Numbered from the stretch's first letter, positions 28,401-37,286 are shown. The stretch: 64,000 nucleotides of DNA from Loigolactobacillus zhaoyuanensis (GCF_003946385.1 NZ_RHOE01000003.1:1-64000); one strand, 5' to 3'. Translations and numbers: made by a program. The notes: a model not told the origin generated them from the sequence alone.

Positions 28401-28857
28401 CTTAGATACGCCAACTTTCTTCCAAGGAATGCGGATCGGTGAAAAGATTGAAATTCATGTTGGCCCAGGTAAGACATGGATTCTAATGCTTAACGAAATT
28501 AGTGAACCAGACATAGAGGGTAATCGGACGCTTTACTTTACAGTTAATGGGCAACGTAGTGAAGTAGCGATCAAGGATAAAAATGCGAAACAAACAGTGA
28601 CTGTGGTCCAGAAGGCTGAACCAACTAATCGTGAACAAATTGGTGCTGCAATGACTGGTACGGTGTTAAGCGTGCTGGTCACCACTGATCAAGTGGTTAA
28701 AAAGGGTGAACCGCTATTAGTTACTGAAGCTATGAAAATGGAAACTACGATACAGGCACCATTTAATGGGCGAATCAGCCATCTTTATGTTCAAGAAGCC
28801 GACCGGGTTGATTCTAATGATCTTTTACTGGAGATCAAACCAGAGAAAACGAATTAA
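25411..28857 (+). CDS. pyc: Pyruvate carboxylase
   Basis: A 1148-residue biotin enzyme carboxylating pyruvate to oxaloacetate with ATP and bicarbonate; in lactic acid bacteria it supplies aspartate. Domain order: biotin carboxylase (1-450; KAAMGGGGRGMR ATP-grasp loop, EVNPRVQVEHT), carboxyltransferase (about 530-800; TDTTFRDAHQS), allosteric/PC tetramerisation region, and C-terminal biotinyl domain with EAMKMET carrying the biotinylated lysine. ATG 25411 is chosen because AAAGGGTG lies upstream; GTG 25399 overlaps it. It lies 26 bp after ftsW in an otherwise housekeeping cluster. Confidence 0.97.
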   Translation: MKKVLIANRGEIAVRIIRACEELDLKTVGIYAKEDEYSLHRFKADEAYLVGAGKQPIAAYLDIEDIIRIAKMSGADAIHPGYGFLSENAQLARRCKESGITFVGPTAELLEMFGDKVAAKRAAHEAGVQAIPGKDEPVADLAEIEAFAATYGYPIMIKAAMGGGGRGMRIVHSAAELPDSYARAKSEALQSFGSDEIYVERFIKSAKHIEVQILADQHGNVLHLFERDCSVQRRNQKVIEVAPCVMLTVQQRERVTSAAVRFMQHVHYQNAATIEFLFEPAKDQFYFIEVNPRVQVEHTITEMITGIDIVQTQLKIAQGKDLFTEIGLPQQADLRFHGAAIQCRITTEDPLNHFMPDTGTIETYQSPSGNGVRLDGGNAYAGAVITPYFDSLLVKVCTHAFNFEQATHKMLRVLREFQIRGVKTNIAFMEKVIQHPEFTSGRAETTFIDNTPALFAIPRSIDNSTQKMQFIGDITINGYNDFGHHEKKAYSTGQFKADFKPFPKELVTAKSVLDTEGPDAVNVWLKKQNKLLLTDTTFRDAHQSLFATRMRTHDMLDIADGMQQALPNLFSYEMWGGATFDVAYRFLVEDPWVRLKQLRQKMPHTLFQMLFRGSNAVGYQNYPDNVLAEFIKQAATDGIDVFRIFDSLNWVPQLEKSIQAVRDAGKIAEATICYTGDILDPTKHKYDLKYYQDLARELEATGAHIIGIKDMAGLLKPEAAYRLVSTLKATVDLPIHLHTHDTPGNGVSTYQRAAAAGVDIVDVAQSALSGTTSQPSMESLYYALTDDPRQPDLDIQAAEQLNHYFEGIRPFYADFANGLNAPVTENYTAQMPGGQYSNLRQQASAVGLGDRWEDVKQMYTTVNQMFGDIIKVTPSSKVVGDMALFMVQHQLTDADVYAKGDTIDFPDSVVKFFMGDLGQPVGGFPEKLQKIILKGKTPLTVRPGSLAKPVDFAAVKAELAEKIQEEPTNEEVLSYLMYPDVFLDYHARKEVYGDVSTLDTPTFFQGMRIGEKIEIHVGPGKTWILMLNEISEPDIEGNRTLYFTVNGQRSEVAIKDKNAKQTVTVVQKAEPTNREQIGAAMTGTVLSVLVTTDQVVKKGEPLLVTEAMKMETTIQAPFNGRISHLYVQEADRVDSNDLLLEIKPEKTN

Positions 28858-28881
28858 AAAGATTAGGTAGGTGGTGATTTA

Positions 28882-29313
28882 ATGATCATAACAGAGAATT
28901 CCGTGGCGTTATTGGAGCAGGTGGATCAATTAGTGGCTGCGTTAGCGGCTAGTCCGCTTTTTATGACTTACCAGCAAGCACAAAAAAAATTAGCTGCGGA
29001 TCCGATCGCTCAGAAAAAAATAACTGAATTACAAGATGTTAATACTGATTTTGCGGCGATTGCAGACTATGGTCATTATGCACCAGATTACCAAAAACAA
29101 CGCCGCAAATTACGCCAGTTAAAGCGCGAGGTCACGTTGTGGCCGACGGTGGCTGAGTTTAAACGTGCGGAAATGGATCTACAAACGGCGCTAGATGAAA
29201 TTGGTTTACAGCTAGCAGATTGTATTTCAGCCGATATCAAGGTAGCAACTGGCAATCCATTTTACGTGACTAGCCATACGAAAAAACATTGCAGTGTAAA
29301 GGGAGTGAGCTAA
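28882..29313 (+). CDS. ylbF: YlbF/YmcA family regulatory protein
   Basis: A 143-residue helical protein of the YlbF/YmcA (DUF964) family. In B. subtilis YlbF, YmcA and YaaT form the Y-complex that directs RNase Y to particular transcripts and influences competence and biofilm genes. The FMTYQQAQKKLAADPIAQKK opening and the long helices match. It is followed by ylbG with a 3-bp gap, as in other Firmicutes. Confidence 0.85.
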   Translation: MIITENSVALLEQVDQLVAALAASPLFMTYQQAQKKLAADPIAQKKITELQDVNTDFAAIADYGHYAPDYQKQRRKLRQLKREVTLWPTVAEFKRAEMDLQTALDEIGLQLADCISADIKVATGNPFYVTSHTKKHCSVKGVS

Positions 29314-29316
29314 CAG

Positions 29317-29655
29317 ATGGCATTTACCATAACACCGAGACAAGGTCTTGTAGTCTGGGTTTACAGTTTGAAGCAATTACGGCAACTGCGTCGTTATGGC
29401 ACGATCTACTACACATCCCGACGTTTAAAGTACGTTTATTTATACGTGGATCAAGCAATGATCGCGCCGGTCAGTGAACAAGTCAAAAAGTTACATTTTG
29501 TGCGTCAAGTTGAGGTCTCGCATCGCCCAGAATTAGACATGAATTTTGGCGAACACGTTGGCCAATTAGAAAAATCAACGGAATATGGCACACATGAAAC
29601 GGTTGGGCCTAAGATATTACTGACTAGTAAAGAAATATTAGAGAAGGATTCATAG
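29317..29655 (+). CDS. ylbG: YlbG family protein (DUF2129)
   Basis: A 112-residue member of the YlbG (DUF2129, UPF0298) family. The RQGLVVWVYSLKQLRQLRRY start and YTSRRLKYVYLYVD are its conserved core. The C-terminal 25 residues look like a lineage-specific tail. The function is unknown; the constant position between ylbF and rsmD suggests a role in RNA metabolism, but that is inference. Confidence 0.88.
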   Translation: MAFTITPRQGLVVWVYSLKQLRQLRRYGTIYYTSRRLKYVYLYVDQAMIAPVSEQVKKLHFVRQVEVSHRPELDMNFGEHVGQLEKSTEYGTHETVGPKILLTSKEILEKDS

Positions 29656-29658
29656 ACA

Positions 29659-30228
29659 ATGCGAATTATTTCTGGAGAATTTGGCGGTCGCCGTTTAAAG
29701 GCAGTACCTGGGCAGGCAACGCGGCCGACAACTGATAAAGTTAAGGAAGCTATTTTTAATATGATCGGCCCTTATTTTTCTGGTGGCCGCGGGTTAGATT
29801 TATTTGCGGGTAGCGGTGGTTTAGGAATTGAGGCTGTCTCCCGTGGCTTAGATACGGTGACCTTGGTCGATCGGCAATATGCGGCAATCAAAGTGATCAA
29901 TGATAACGTGGCGACTACAAAAGTACCGGAACGTTTCAGAATTATCAAGGCGAATGCGGAGCGCGCAATACAACAATTTGCTGCCGCCGGCGAAAAGTTT
30001 GATTTAATTTTACTGGATCCACCTTATCGTGCTCAGCAAATTGTGACTGAGTTAGCCCTGTTTGCGGAAAAACAATTATTGGCAATCGACGCAACCATTG
30101 TTTGTGAAACGAGTAGTGAGACAATTTTGCCTGAACAACTAGCCGGTTTCCAGCATTTGCGCCGACAGACGTATGGCACCACGGCAATTACGATTTATCA
30201 GTATGGAGGAACGCGTATTGACAGCTAG
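29659..30228 (+). CDS. rsmD: 16S rRNA (guanine966-N2)-methyltransferase RsmD
   Basis: A 189-residue SAM-dependent methyltransferase that modifies G966 of 16S rRNA. The start MRIISGEFGGRRL, the substrate-recognition loop RPTTDKVKEAIFN, motif I DLFAGSGGLGIEAVSRG and catalytic motif IV LDPPY are present. Its last 11 bases overlap the coaD start, so the two are coupled. Confidence 0.95.
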   Translation: MRIISGEFGGRRLKAVPGQATRPTTDKVKEAIFNMIGPYFSGGRGLDLFAGSGGLGIEAVSRGLDTVTLVDRQYAAIKVINDNVATTKVPERFRIIKANAERAIQQFAAAGEKFDLILLDPPYRAQQIVTELALFAEKQLLAIDATIVCETSSETILPEQLAGFQHLRRQTYGTTAITIYQYGGTRIDS

Positions 30229-30715
30229 AATTGCAATTTTTCCCGGTAGTTTTGATCCATTTACCAACGGTCACTTAGAAACAGTTCAGCGAGCTAGCCG
30301 GCTTTTTGATAAAGTTATTATTGCGATAATGACCAATACAGCGAAGCAGCCGTTATTTCAATCGGCAGAGAAACTGGCTTTGATCACAACTGCCACTCAA
30401 TCACTGAGTAATGTTCAAGCCGTTGTCCAAAGTAATGAACTAACCGTTGATTTTGCTAAAAGTCAAGGGGCACAATTTATTCTGCGGGGTATCCGTAACG
30501 TAAAAGATTTTGAATACGAGCGCGATATTGCGGCGATGAATCAAGTTCAAGCAGCAGAAATTGAAACGGTCTTCTTACTGGCAGCTAAGCGCTATGCCTT
30601 TTTGTCCTCTAGCTTGATCAAGGAAGTCGCTAAGTTTGGTGGCGACATCTCAACTTTGGTACCACCAAATGTTGCCCAAGCACTGCAACGGAAGTTCCAG
30701 CAGGAAGAGGGTTAA
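30218..30715 (+). CDS. coaD: Phosphopantetheine adenylyltransferase
   Basis: It transfers AMP to 4'-phosphopantetheine, the penultimate step of coenzyme A synthesis. FPGSFDPFTNGH holds the nucleotidyl-transferase HxGH-like motif, RGIRNVKDFEYE is the substrate loop and FLSSSLIKE is the C-terminal signature. I chose TTG 30218 (165 residues), 7 nt after GGAGGA and overlapping the rsmD stop; the longer frame from 30173 lies wholly within rsmD and has no SD. Confidence 0.95.
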   Translation: MTARIAIFPGSFDPFTNGHLETVQRASRLFDKVIIAIMTNTAKQPLFQSAEKLALITTATQSLSNVQAVVQSNELTVDFAKSQGAQFILRGIRNVKDFEYERDIAAMNQVQAAEIETVFLLAAKRYAFLSSSLIKEVAKFGGDISTLVPPNVAQALQRKFQQEEG

Positions 30716-30717
30716 GC

Positions 30718-31749
30718 ATGAAGAAACATTGGCGCAAAATAGGTGGTCTAGCTATTTTGCTGTTGTTGCTGATCGGTTTCTTTTTACCACTACCATTTTA
30801 TCTTGAAACGCCAGGGACGGCAGAGGCACTTAATAAATTTGTGACCGTGGACGGTAAGCGTGATCAACGTAAAGGGCGCTACATGCTGACTACAGTCGCT
30901 TTACAGCAGGCACGACCATTAACGTATTTGTGGAGTAAAACGCAGCCCTTTACCGAAGTGATCAGTCAAGCTGACTTGATGGGTGACGCCAGCAGCCGGA
31001 CCTATGATCAGATGCAGACGTACTATATGCAATCATCGATCAATGATGCGATCACTGTGGCCTATCGTCGTGCTGGAGCAAATTACCAGCAAAAATATTT
31101 AGGTATTTATGTGATGTCAGTACTCGCTAATTCAAAGTTCAAGTCAAAGCTTGCTATCGGTGACACCGTGACTAAGATCGATGGGCATACTTTTAAAAGC
31201 GCGCAGCAATTCATTAACTATGTGAAACGGCAACGTGTTGGTCAAAAGGTAACCGTAACCTATATGCATAAAAAGCAGATCAGAACAACGACCCAGCCTT
31301 TGGTTAAATTACCGGGAACTAAACGTCCTGGTTTAGGCATTACGTTAGTCGATCATTCAAAGGTACAAACAGATATCCCAGTTAAAGTGGCTGTTGGTGA
31401 CATTGGTGGTCCTTCGGCTGGAACAATGTTTACCTTAGAAATTTACGATCAATTAACTGGCGGCAAGTTACGGCGCGGCCGCAAAATTGCCGGTACTGGC
31501 ACAATGGACACTAAAGGAAACGTCGGCGCAATTGGTGGTATTGATAAAAAAGTAGTGGCTGCTAGTCATGCTGGGGCAACGATCTTTTTTGCACCTGATG
31601 ATCCAGTTACTAAGGCAGATAAAAAAGCCGATCCTAACTATCAAAATAATTACACGGTGGCGAAAGCTGCAGCTAAACGGATCCATAGTAAAATCAAGAT
31701 CGTACCAGTTAAGACGTTTAGTGACGTTGTTAATTATCTAAAAAAATAA
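30718..31749 (+). CDS. PDZ-domain Lon-like serine protease (SepM/YlbL type)
   Basis: A 343-residue membrane-anchored protease. One N-terminal transmembrane helix (about 8-26) leads to an extracellular PDZ domain (about 120-210; IGDTVTKIDGHTF) and a Lon-type catalytic domain with the Ser in GGPSAGTM and Lys in GGIDKKVVAA forming a Ser-Lys dyad. In streptococci SepM processes competence pheromone outside the cell; YlbL in B. subtilis belongs to the same family. It starts 2 bp after coaD and precedes a terminator and the comEA cluster. Confidence 0.9.
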   Translation: MKKHWRKIGGLAILLLLLIGFFLPLPFYLETPGTAEALNKFVTVDGKRDQRKGRYMLTTVALQQARPLTYLWSKTQPFTEVISQADLMGDASSRTYDQMQTYYMQSSINDAITVAYRRAGANYQQKYLGIYVMSVLANSKFKSKLAIGDTVTKIDGHTFKSAQQFINYVKRQRVGQKVTVTYMHKKQIRTTTQPLVKLPGTKRPGLGITLVDHSKVQTDIPVKVAVGDIGGPSAGTMFTLEIYDQLTGGKLRRGRKIAGTGTMDTKGNVGAIGGIDKKVVAASHAGATIFFAPDDPVTKADKKADPNYQNNYTVAKAAAKRIHSKIKIVPVKTFSDVVNYLKK

Positions 31750-31756
31750 TTGCAGT

Positions 31757-31791
31757 AAAAAGTCGTTCAAAAAAATTGAACGGCTTTTTTT
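31757..31791 (+). terminator. Terminator between the PDZ protease and comEA
   Basis: AAAAAGTCGTTCAA pairs with TTGAACGGCTTTTTT (one G-U), ending in seven Ts. Confidence 0.85.
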
Positions 31792-31838
31792 GCGTATATT
31801 AATACTAGTGGGGTGAAATCTTACTGGAGGTGAAGCCG

Positions 31839-32498
31839 ATGTGGTTAGAGTGGTGGCATTGGGTCAAACAGTATTGGTATTTTTTAGTGATCGGTTTATT
31901 GGCGATCAGCGTGAGTGGCGTTTTGTTTTTGTTATTACGATCTCCAACACCGAAAGCTGACGTTACTGATACTTTCGCTAACGAGTCGGTCTCAGTGGCG
32001 GCTACAACAAGTACGCCGTCTGTGGCCACCAATAGTGCAGGTTTTGTGGACGTTAAGGGCGCGGTTAAAAAACCGGGGATCTACCAAGTCAACGCAAATA
32101 CGCGCTTATTTGATGTTGTGCGCTTAGCAGGTGGCTTAGCGGCTGATGCTGATCAGCAACAAATTAATTTAGCGCAACAACTTAGTGATCAGCAAGTTGT
32201 TTTTATTCCTAAGATCGGCGAGGAGGTGCCAACTCAGTATGCCGCTCCAGTTGCAACGGCGGATACCACAACTACAACTGGTTCGGTAAGTTCAGATGCT
32301 AATAGTGACTTAGTTAATTTAAATACAGCAACTGCAGAAGAATTACAGCAACTAACCGGTATTGGTCAGAAAAAAGCAGAACTCATCATTCAGTTTCGTA
32401 CCGAACAGGGCGGCTTTCAACAGCCAGAAGATCTAAAGAAAGTTTCAGGAATCGGTGATAAAACCTTTGAAAGCTTAAAGGATAGCGTTACAGTCTAA
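31839..32498 (+). CDS. comEA: Competence protein ComEA
   Basis: A DNA receptor of the natural transformation machinery. The 219-residue protein has one N-terminal transmembrane helix (about 13-32), a Thr/Ser-rich linker, a SLBB domain (about 65-130; VDVKGAVKKPGIY) and two helix-hairpin-helix motifs at the C-terminus (VNLNTATAEELQQLTGIG and GIGDKTFESL). It is outside the membrane, where it binds incoming dsDNA. I chose ATG 31839, 8 nt after GGAGG; GTG 31830 lies in that SD. Confidence 0.95.
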   Translation: MWLEWWHWVKQYWYFLVIGLLAISVSGVLFLLLRSPTPKADVTDTFANESVSVAATTSTPSVATNSAGFVDVKGAVKKPGIYQVNANTRLFDVVRLAGGLAADADQQQINLAQQLSDQQVVFIPKIGEEVPTQYAAPVATADTTTTTGSVSSDANSDLVNLNTATAEELQQLTGIGQKKAELIIQFRTEQGGFQQPEDLKKVSGIGDKTFESLKDSVTV

Positions 32499-32543
32499 TA
32501 TAAGTTTGGTATACTGAAACCAAACAAAAAGTGAGGTATTAGT

Positions 32544-33035
32544 ATGGATAGTGTACAAGCTAAACGCATGCCGTGGGATCAATATTTTATGACGCAAGCC
32601 GTTTTATCATCTTTGCGCAGTACTTGTCCACGTGCAACCGTGGGCGCCGCAATCGTACGTGATCGGCGCGTCATTGCGAGTGGCTACAACGGCTCAGTTT
32701 CAGGTGATGATCATTGTATCGATGTTGGCTGTTACCTAGTTGATGGCCATTGTTTACGTACGATCCACGCGGAAATGAACGCCATTTTACAATGTGCTAA
32801 ATTCGGGGCCGCCACCGATGGCGCAGAAATTTACGTGACCCATTTTCCCTGTTTACAATGCACGAAGATGTTAATTCAGGCGGGGATCAAAACAATTAAT
32901 TATTTAAAAGATTACCATGATGATGAGTATGCACAAGCACTAATTAAAAAGTCTGGAGTTGCTTTAAACCAGATTCAATTAGATTCTGCTTATTTTGACC
33001 AATTCGAGCTTAATCAATTATTTAATCAGCACTAA
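32544..33035 (+). CDS. comEB: ComEB, dCMP deaminase family
   Basis: A 163-residue zinc deaminase that converts dCMP to dUMP. The zinc site is visible as IHAEMNA (His, catalytic Glu) and PCLQC (two Cys), with further Cys/His in the SGDDHCIDVGC segment. It lies between comEA and comEC as in B. subtilis, where it is dispensable for DNA uptake; its job is pyrimidine metabolism. Start ATG 32544 with GTGAGG upstream. Confidence 0.93.
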   Translation: MDSVQAKRMPWDQYFMTQAVLSSLRSTCPRATVGAAIVRDRRVIASGYNGSVSGDDHCIDVGCYLVDGHCLRTIHAEMNAILQCAKFGAATDGAEIYVTHFPCLQCTKMLIQAGIKTINYLKDYHDDEYAQALIKKSGVALNQIQLDSAYFDQFELNQLFNQH

Positions 33036-33045
33036 AGAATAATAA

Positions 33046-35256
33046 GTGCGCAATAATTGGGTGTTTTTAGCCGGTTTAGCGACAACACTTTCTTTTGCAA
33101 TTTTAAGTACACACTGGTGGGCATGGCTATTTGTTTTGCTTATTTTAGCGCGCCTATGTTTTACTAGACAGCGCCGGTTAATTCTATTTACAGTGTCTTT
33201 AGCTATTTTATTTGCACTTTATTATTGGCACTATCAGCAGATCAAACCACCGCCACCGCAGGGTAAAACGTTGCTGTTGTATCCGGATGATTGTACAGTG
33301 ACCGGTGATCAATTACGGCTGACGGCTCGCGTTAAGGGGACGCGCCAACAAATTCAAGCTTTCTATTATTTGCCTGATCAAGCAGCACAGCAGTACTGGC
33401 AACACCAGCGATATGCGGTGGCACTGACGGTGACCGGCGATTATCAAGTGGTCCAAGCCGCAACCAATGAAGCTGAATTTGATTATGCGGCTTATTTACG
33501 ACAACAAAAACGGATTTTTTATAGTATGAGTATTACTGAAATTGGCTCAGTTAAGCGAATGCAGCCGACGTTTTTGGTGAAGTTGCATGAATTACGTCAG
33601 TATTTGATTTTACGTTCAGCCGAGTTACCTACGCAGTTAGGCCAGTATTATCGCAGCTTGATTCTTGGTTACCAGGATCCAGGATTTAAATCAGTGAGTG
33701 AATTATTTAAGCAGTTAGGCTTGATTCATTTATTTAGCTTATCCGGGTTGCACGTTTATTATTTTGCTAATTTATTGCAGTTGATTTTATTGCGGTTGCG
33801 GTGGACTAGAGAACGAGTTGAACTATGTTTACTAATTATGTTGCCGCTATATGCTTTGTTTGCGGGGGCAACAACGAGCCTGTTACGCGCAGCGTTGTTA
33901 TGTTGGTTGCATGTGTTTAACCGGCATCATCACTTAAAAATAGCCGCCTTAGATTGTTTTGCGGTAGTGGTATTAGTTAATTTACTTTACCGACCTTATT
34001 TATTTTTTAGTTTAGGTGGGCAACTATCTTATTTGTTGTCGTTTGCGTTACTTTTTTTACAGCAGGCTAATGAGTGGCAGCGGGCATTGAGGCTAAATTT
34101 ATTGAGCTTGCCACTATTGTTGTACCATGTTTATGAATGGCATTGGCTAACGATTTTATTAAACTTGCTGATCATGCCACTATTTTCTTATCTTATTTTA
34201 CCGTTGACTTTGATCGGTAGTTTGAGCTATCGATTACTACCAGTAATTGGTCGAATAATTAATGCTGGTTTTATTGCGTTGCAAACTGGGTTAGGTTGGT
34301 TTGCTCGTTCAGGTTTAATGTTAACGTATGGGCGTTTACCCGCTATTTTAGCGAGCGGTTGTATTTTGCTTTCATTTTATACTTGGTGTGCACAGCATAA
34401 ATGGAAATATTATGTGGTTTTAAGTTGTCTTTACCTAGGTGGTTTCTGCTGGCTCCATTTTCCATTACAGGGGCGCGTTGTCTTTTTTGATATTGGTCAG
34501 GGTGATAGTATTCTGATCGAAGCCCCGTTCCATCGGGAAGTCACTCTGATCGATACCGGTGGTAAGCTGCATTTTGGCCAAGAAAAATGGCAGCAGAAAG
34601 CGAGCCGTACTCGAGCAGAACAAATCATTATTCCGTATCTAAAAAGTCGTGGAATTCGACGGATCGATCATGTTTTCCTAAGTCATCAAGATACTGATCA
34701 TATTGGTGATTTACCAACAATTTTAAAACATATGCAAGTGGGGACGGTCTATTTTCCTGCGGGCATGGAACATAACCAGCATTTCCAACAACGAATTTGG
34801 CCGTACCGTTTACAGACTACATGGCAACCGTTGTTACAGGGCATGCCAACCAAGGTGACTAGTTTTGCTTGTCAGGTATTAGCGCCGCAGCAACCAGGTA
34901 GCGGCACCAATGAAGACTCTTTAGTTTTACGAGCCCGAATGAATGGTAAGACTTGGTTGTTCACGGGCGACTTGCCAGCAACGGGTGAAGCTGATCTAGT
35001 AGCTCAGGTTGCGCTTAAGGCAGATTATTTAAAAGCAGGACACCACGGCAGCAAGACTTCTTCTAGTGCGGAATTTCTCACGGCAGTTAAGCCGCAACGG
35101 ATCATTATTTCAGCCGGCCGCCATAATCGGTACGGCCATCCCCATGCAGAAACTTTGGCCCGATTAGCTGCTGCCGGTATTCCGTACAATAACACGGCAG
35201 ATTCAGGGATGATTATTTGGTATTTTAATGATACTTGGCGGACCTTTCTACCCTGA
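33046..35256 (+). CDS. comEC: DNA internalisation protein ComEC/Rec2
   Basis: The membrane channel for single-stranded DNA entry in transformation. At 736 residues it is full length: N-terminal membrane segments and OB-like region, the competence domain (about 200-470, including LIHLFSLSGLHVYYF and GATTSLLRAAL), and a C-terminal metallo-beta-lactamase-like domain with HQDTDHIGD, FTGDL and GHHGSKTS that may degrade the non-transported strand. The start GTG 33046 has only a weak SD, 10 bp after comEB, suggesting coupling. No frameshift is seen, so the uptake genes in this window look functional. Confidence 0.94.
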   Translation: MRNNWVFLAGLATTLSFAILSTHWWAWLFVLLILARLCFTRQRRLILFTVSLAILFALYYWHYQQIKPPPPQGKTLLLYPDDCTVTGDQLRLTARVKGTRQQIQAFYYLPDQAAQQYWQHQRYAVALTVTGDYQVVQAATNEAEFDYAAYLRQQKRIFYSMSITEIGSVKRMQPTFLVKLHELRQYLILRSAELPTQLGQYYRSLILGYQDPGFKSVSELFKQLGLIHLFSLSGLHVYYFANLLQLILLRLRWTRERVELCLLIMLPLYALFAGATTSLLRAALLCWLHVFNRHHHLKIAALDCFAVVVLVNLLYRPYLFFSLGGQLSYLLSFALLFLQQANEWQRALRLNLLSLPLLLYHVYEWHWLTILLNLLIMPLFSYLILPLTLIGSLSYRLLPVIGRIINAGFIALQTGLGWFARSGLMLTYGRLPAILASGCILLSFYTWCAQHKWKYYVVLSCLYLGGFCWLHFPLQGRVVFFDIGQGDSILIEAPFHREVTLIDTGGKLHFGQEKWQQKASRTRAEQIIIPYLKSRGIRRIDHVFLSHQDTDHIGDLPTILKHMQVGTVYFPAGMEHNQHFQQRIWPYRLQTTWQPLLQGMPTKVTSFACQVLAPQQPGSGTNEDSLVLRARMNGKTWLFTGDLPATGEADLVAQVALKADYLKAGHHGSKTSSSAEFLTAVKPQRIIISAGRHNRYGHPHAETLARLAAAGIPYNNTADSGMIIWYFNDTWRTFLP

Positions 35257-35304
35257 ATAATTGCGGGTCTGTATTTCGATGAACAGGAAAGGAATTAAGC
35301 AATC

Positions 35305-36330
35305 ATGGACGTGCCCACATTACTTAAAAATTTAAAACAGCAAAAATTACAATCAGTTTATCTAGTCAAGGGAACCGAAAGTTATTTGATCGATCAAGTA
35401 AAAAACCAATTTCAAGCGTTGTTAACAGCAGACGAGGCGACAATGAATTTTGGCAATTATGATTTGGCAACAACGCCGTTGGCAACGGCACTGGACGATG
35501 CGATGTCAGCGCCTTTTTTTGGTGACCGGCGAATTGTGTTTATGCAAAATCCAATTTTTTTAACGGCGGAAAGTAAGCAAGCCAAGATCATTCATGATGT
35601 TGCTAGTTTTTTAACTTATTTAAGTGATCCGCCACAATCAACAATTTTAGTTATTTTCGCGGCGTACGATAAATTAGACGAACGTAAGAAGGTGACTAAA
35701 GCATTAAAAAAGCAAGCCACACTAGTTGACGTCCAACCACTTTCTGAGCAGCAAGCGCAACAATATGTAAATGCTTATTTGTTAGACCAGCAACTAAGCA
35801 TTGAACCGGCTGCGTTGCGTTTATTAGTTGCACGAACGGAAGCTAACCTTTCATTAATGATGGCAGAATTGGCTAAGCTAACCTTGTATGCGCTGAATGA
35901 GCGCCAGATCACTTTAGTGGCAGTTGAACAATTAGTGACACAGAGTCTAGCGCAAAATGTTTTTACATTAGTTGATGCGGTTATGGCGCGGGATGTTACC
36001 CGTGCATTGACTTTGTATAATCAATTAGTGCTCCAAAAAGAGGAACCGTTAAAATTAAATGCAATTTTAGTTGGCCAATTTCGCTTATTGATCCAAGTGA
36101 AGATCTTACAACGTGGCGGATACAGTCAAGGTGAACTGGCCAAGGTGCTACGGGTTCATCCTTACCGAATTAAATTGGCGATCAATCAAGCAAAAAAGTT
36201 TCAACAAATTGCTTTACGGCAGGCTTATCTGGGTCTGATTGATTTAGAGTATAAGTTGAAGACCAGCCAACAAACGCCAGAATTATTATTTCAATTATTT
36301 ATTTTACATTTCAGTCAAGAAGTCGCTTGA
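35305..36330 (+). CDS. holA: DNA polymerase III subunit delta
   Basis: The delta subunit of the clamp loader, which opens the beta sliding clamp. The 341-residue protein has the YLVKGTESYLIDQV opening, the AAA-like fold without a functional Walker A, FGDRRIVFMQNP, and the C-terminal collar domain beginning near SLAQNVFTLVDAV. It lies downstream of comEC as in many Firmicutes and convergent with rpsT across a strong bidirectional terminator. Confidence 0.93.
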   Translation: MDVPTLLKNLKQQKLQSVYLVKGTESYLIDQVKNQFQALLTADEATMNFGNYDLATTPLATALDDAMSAPFFGDRRIVFMQNPIFLTAESKQAKIIHDVASFLTYLSDPPQSTILVIFAAYDKLDERKKVTKALKKQATLVDVQPLSEQQAQQYVNAYLLDQQLSIEPAALRLLVARTEANLSLMMAELAKLTLYALNERQITLVAVEQLVTQSLAQNVFTLVDAVMARDVTRALTLYNQLVLQKEEPLKLNAILVGQFRLLIQVKILQRGGYSQGELAKVLRVHPYRIKLAINQAKKFQQIALRQAYLGLIDLEYKLKTSQQTPELLFQLFILHFSQEVA

Positions 36331-36351
36331 TCAGTGTTTAGTAATTAGCGC

Positions 36352-36397
36352 AAAATAAAAAAGCTAACGCAGACTTCTGCGTTAGCTTTTTTATTTT
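36352..36397. terminator. Bidirectional terminator between holA and rpsT
   Basis: A long perfect inverted repeat: AAAAAAGCTAACGCAGA and its complement around a 4-nt loop, with A and T runs on the flanks. Confidence 0.93.
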
Positions 36398-36401
36398 AAA
36401 C

Positions 36402-36656
36402 TTATTTAGCCAATAATTTAGTTAAACGTGATTTATCACGACCAGCTTTATTAGCATGGATTAAACCTTTAGATGCGGCCATGTCGATTGAGCGAACTGC
36501 ATCACGGTATAAAGCTTCAGCGCCTTCAGCACCAGCGGCTTGGGCAGTTTCAAATTGTTTGATGGTTGTACGCATCGCGCTAATTTGTGAAGTGTTTTGT
36601 GCGTTCGCTTTTTCGTTAGTGCGGACACGTTTGATTGCTGATTTAATGTTAGGCAT
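36402..36656 (-). CDS. rpsT: 30S ribosomal protein S20
   Basis: An 84-residue basic helical protein that binds 16S rRNA early in 30S assembly. [15 protein letters not shown] and [13 protein letters not shown] are typical of S20. I chose ATG 36656, 6 nt after GGAGGTG; the extra in-frame ATG at 36665 overlaps the SD. Its promoter on the minus strand is TTGCAA-17-TATAAT (36713-36741). Confidence 0.97.
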   Translation of the reverse strand: MPNIKSAIKRVRTNEKANAQNTSQISAMRTTIKQFETAQAAGAEGAEALYRDAVRSIDMAASKGLIHANKAGRDKSRLTKLLAK

Positions 36657-36712
36657 AGATGTCACCTCCGTGTTAGCAAATTACATTACATTGCATTTTT
36701 TCAACGTTGCTA

Positions 36713-36741
36713 ATTATACCGAAGACTGGCGAAATTTGCAA
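36713..36741 (-). promoter_or_regulatory. rpsT promoter
   Basis: On the minus strand TTGCAA (36736-36741), 17 bp, TATAAT (36713-36718), about 57 nt before the start codon. Confidence 0.65.
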
Positions 36742-36951
36742 TAAAAAGTTGTAAAGTAAATTAACTTGACTAGCTATGATTTTGGCTAAGTCAGCGAGTC
36801 AACTAGTTGTAAACCAATTCAGCTTGCATTTTAGCTAGATCTCTAGTAAAGTATATACCGTGCTTAGCACAAACCCAGCACTTAGTTTAGCGAATCACCA
36901 ACGTTTTACTCAGTTATGGGCATTTTGGAATAATGAAAGGTGTGGAAAAAC

Positions 36952-37221
36952 ATGGCAATTTCCCAAGAACGTAAAAACGAAATCATCACTAAATTTGCTC
37001 GTCATGAAGGCGACACTGGTTCGACAGAAGTACAAATCGCTGTCTTGACCGAAGAAATCAACACATTGAACGAACATATCCGCGTGCATAAGAAGGATTA
37101 TCATTCATACCGTGGTTTGATGAAAAAAATTGGTCATCGTCGTAACTTGTTGGCTTACCTACGTAAGACTGATATTCAACGTTACCGTACTTTGATCCAA
37201 AGCTTAGGCTTACGTCGTTAA
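36952..37221 (+). CDS. rpsO: 30S ribosomal protein S15
   Basis: An 89-residue primary 16S rRNA-binding protein. [20 protein letters not shown] and LRKTDIQRY...LGLRR are the usual start and end. I chose ATG 36952 with AAAGG about 9 nt upstream; GTG 36940 overlaps it. The leader of about 90 nt contains short repeats (TGCTTAGCAC, CCCAGCAC) and could be the S15 autoregulatory site known in other bacteria, but I cannot show a conserved fold. Confidence 0.97.
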   Translation: MAISQERKNEIITKFARHEGDTGSTEVQIAVLTEEINTLNEHIRVHKKDYHSYRGLMKKIGHRRNLLAYLRKTDIQRYRTLIQSLGLRR

Positions 37222-37229
37222 GCAGATTT

Positions 37230-37265
37230 TACAGTAGGTTTTATGACCTACTGTATTTTTTTATT
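37230..37265 (+). terminator. rpsO terminator
   Basis: TACAGTAGGT and ACCTACTGTA (perfect 10 bp) followed by a T tract. Confidence 0.9.
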
Positions 37266-37286
37266 TTTAAATTATAAATTAAAGCT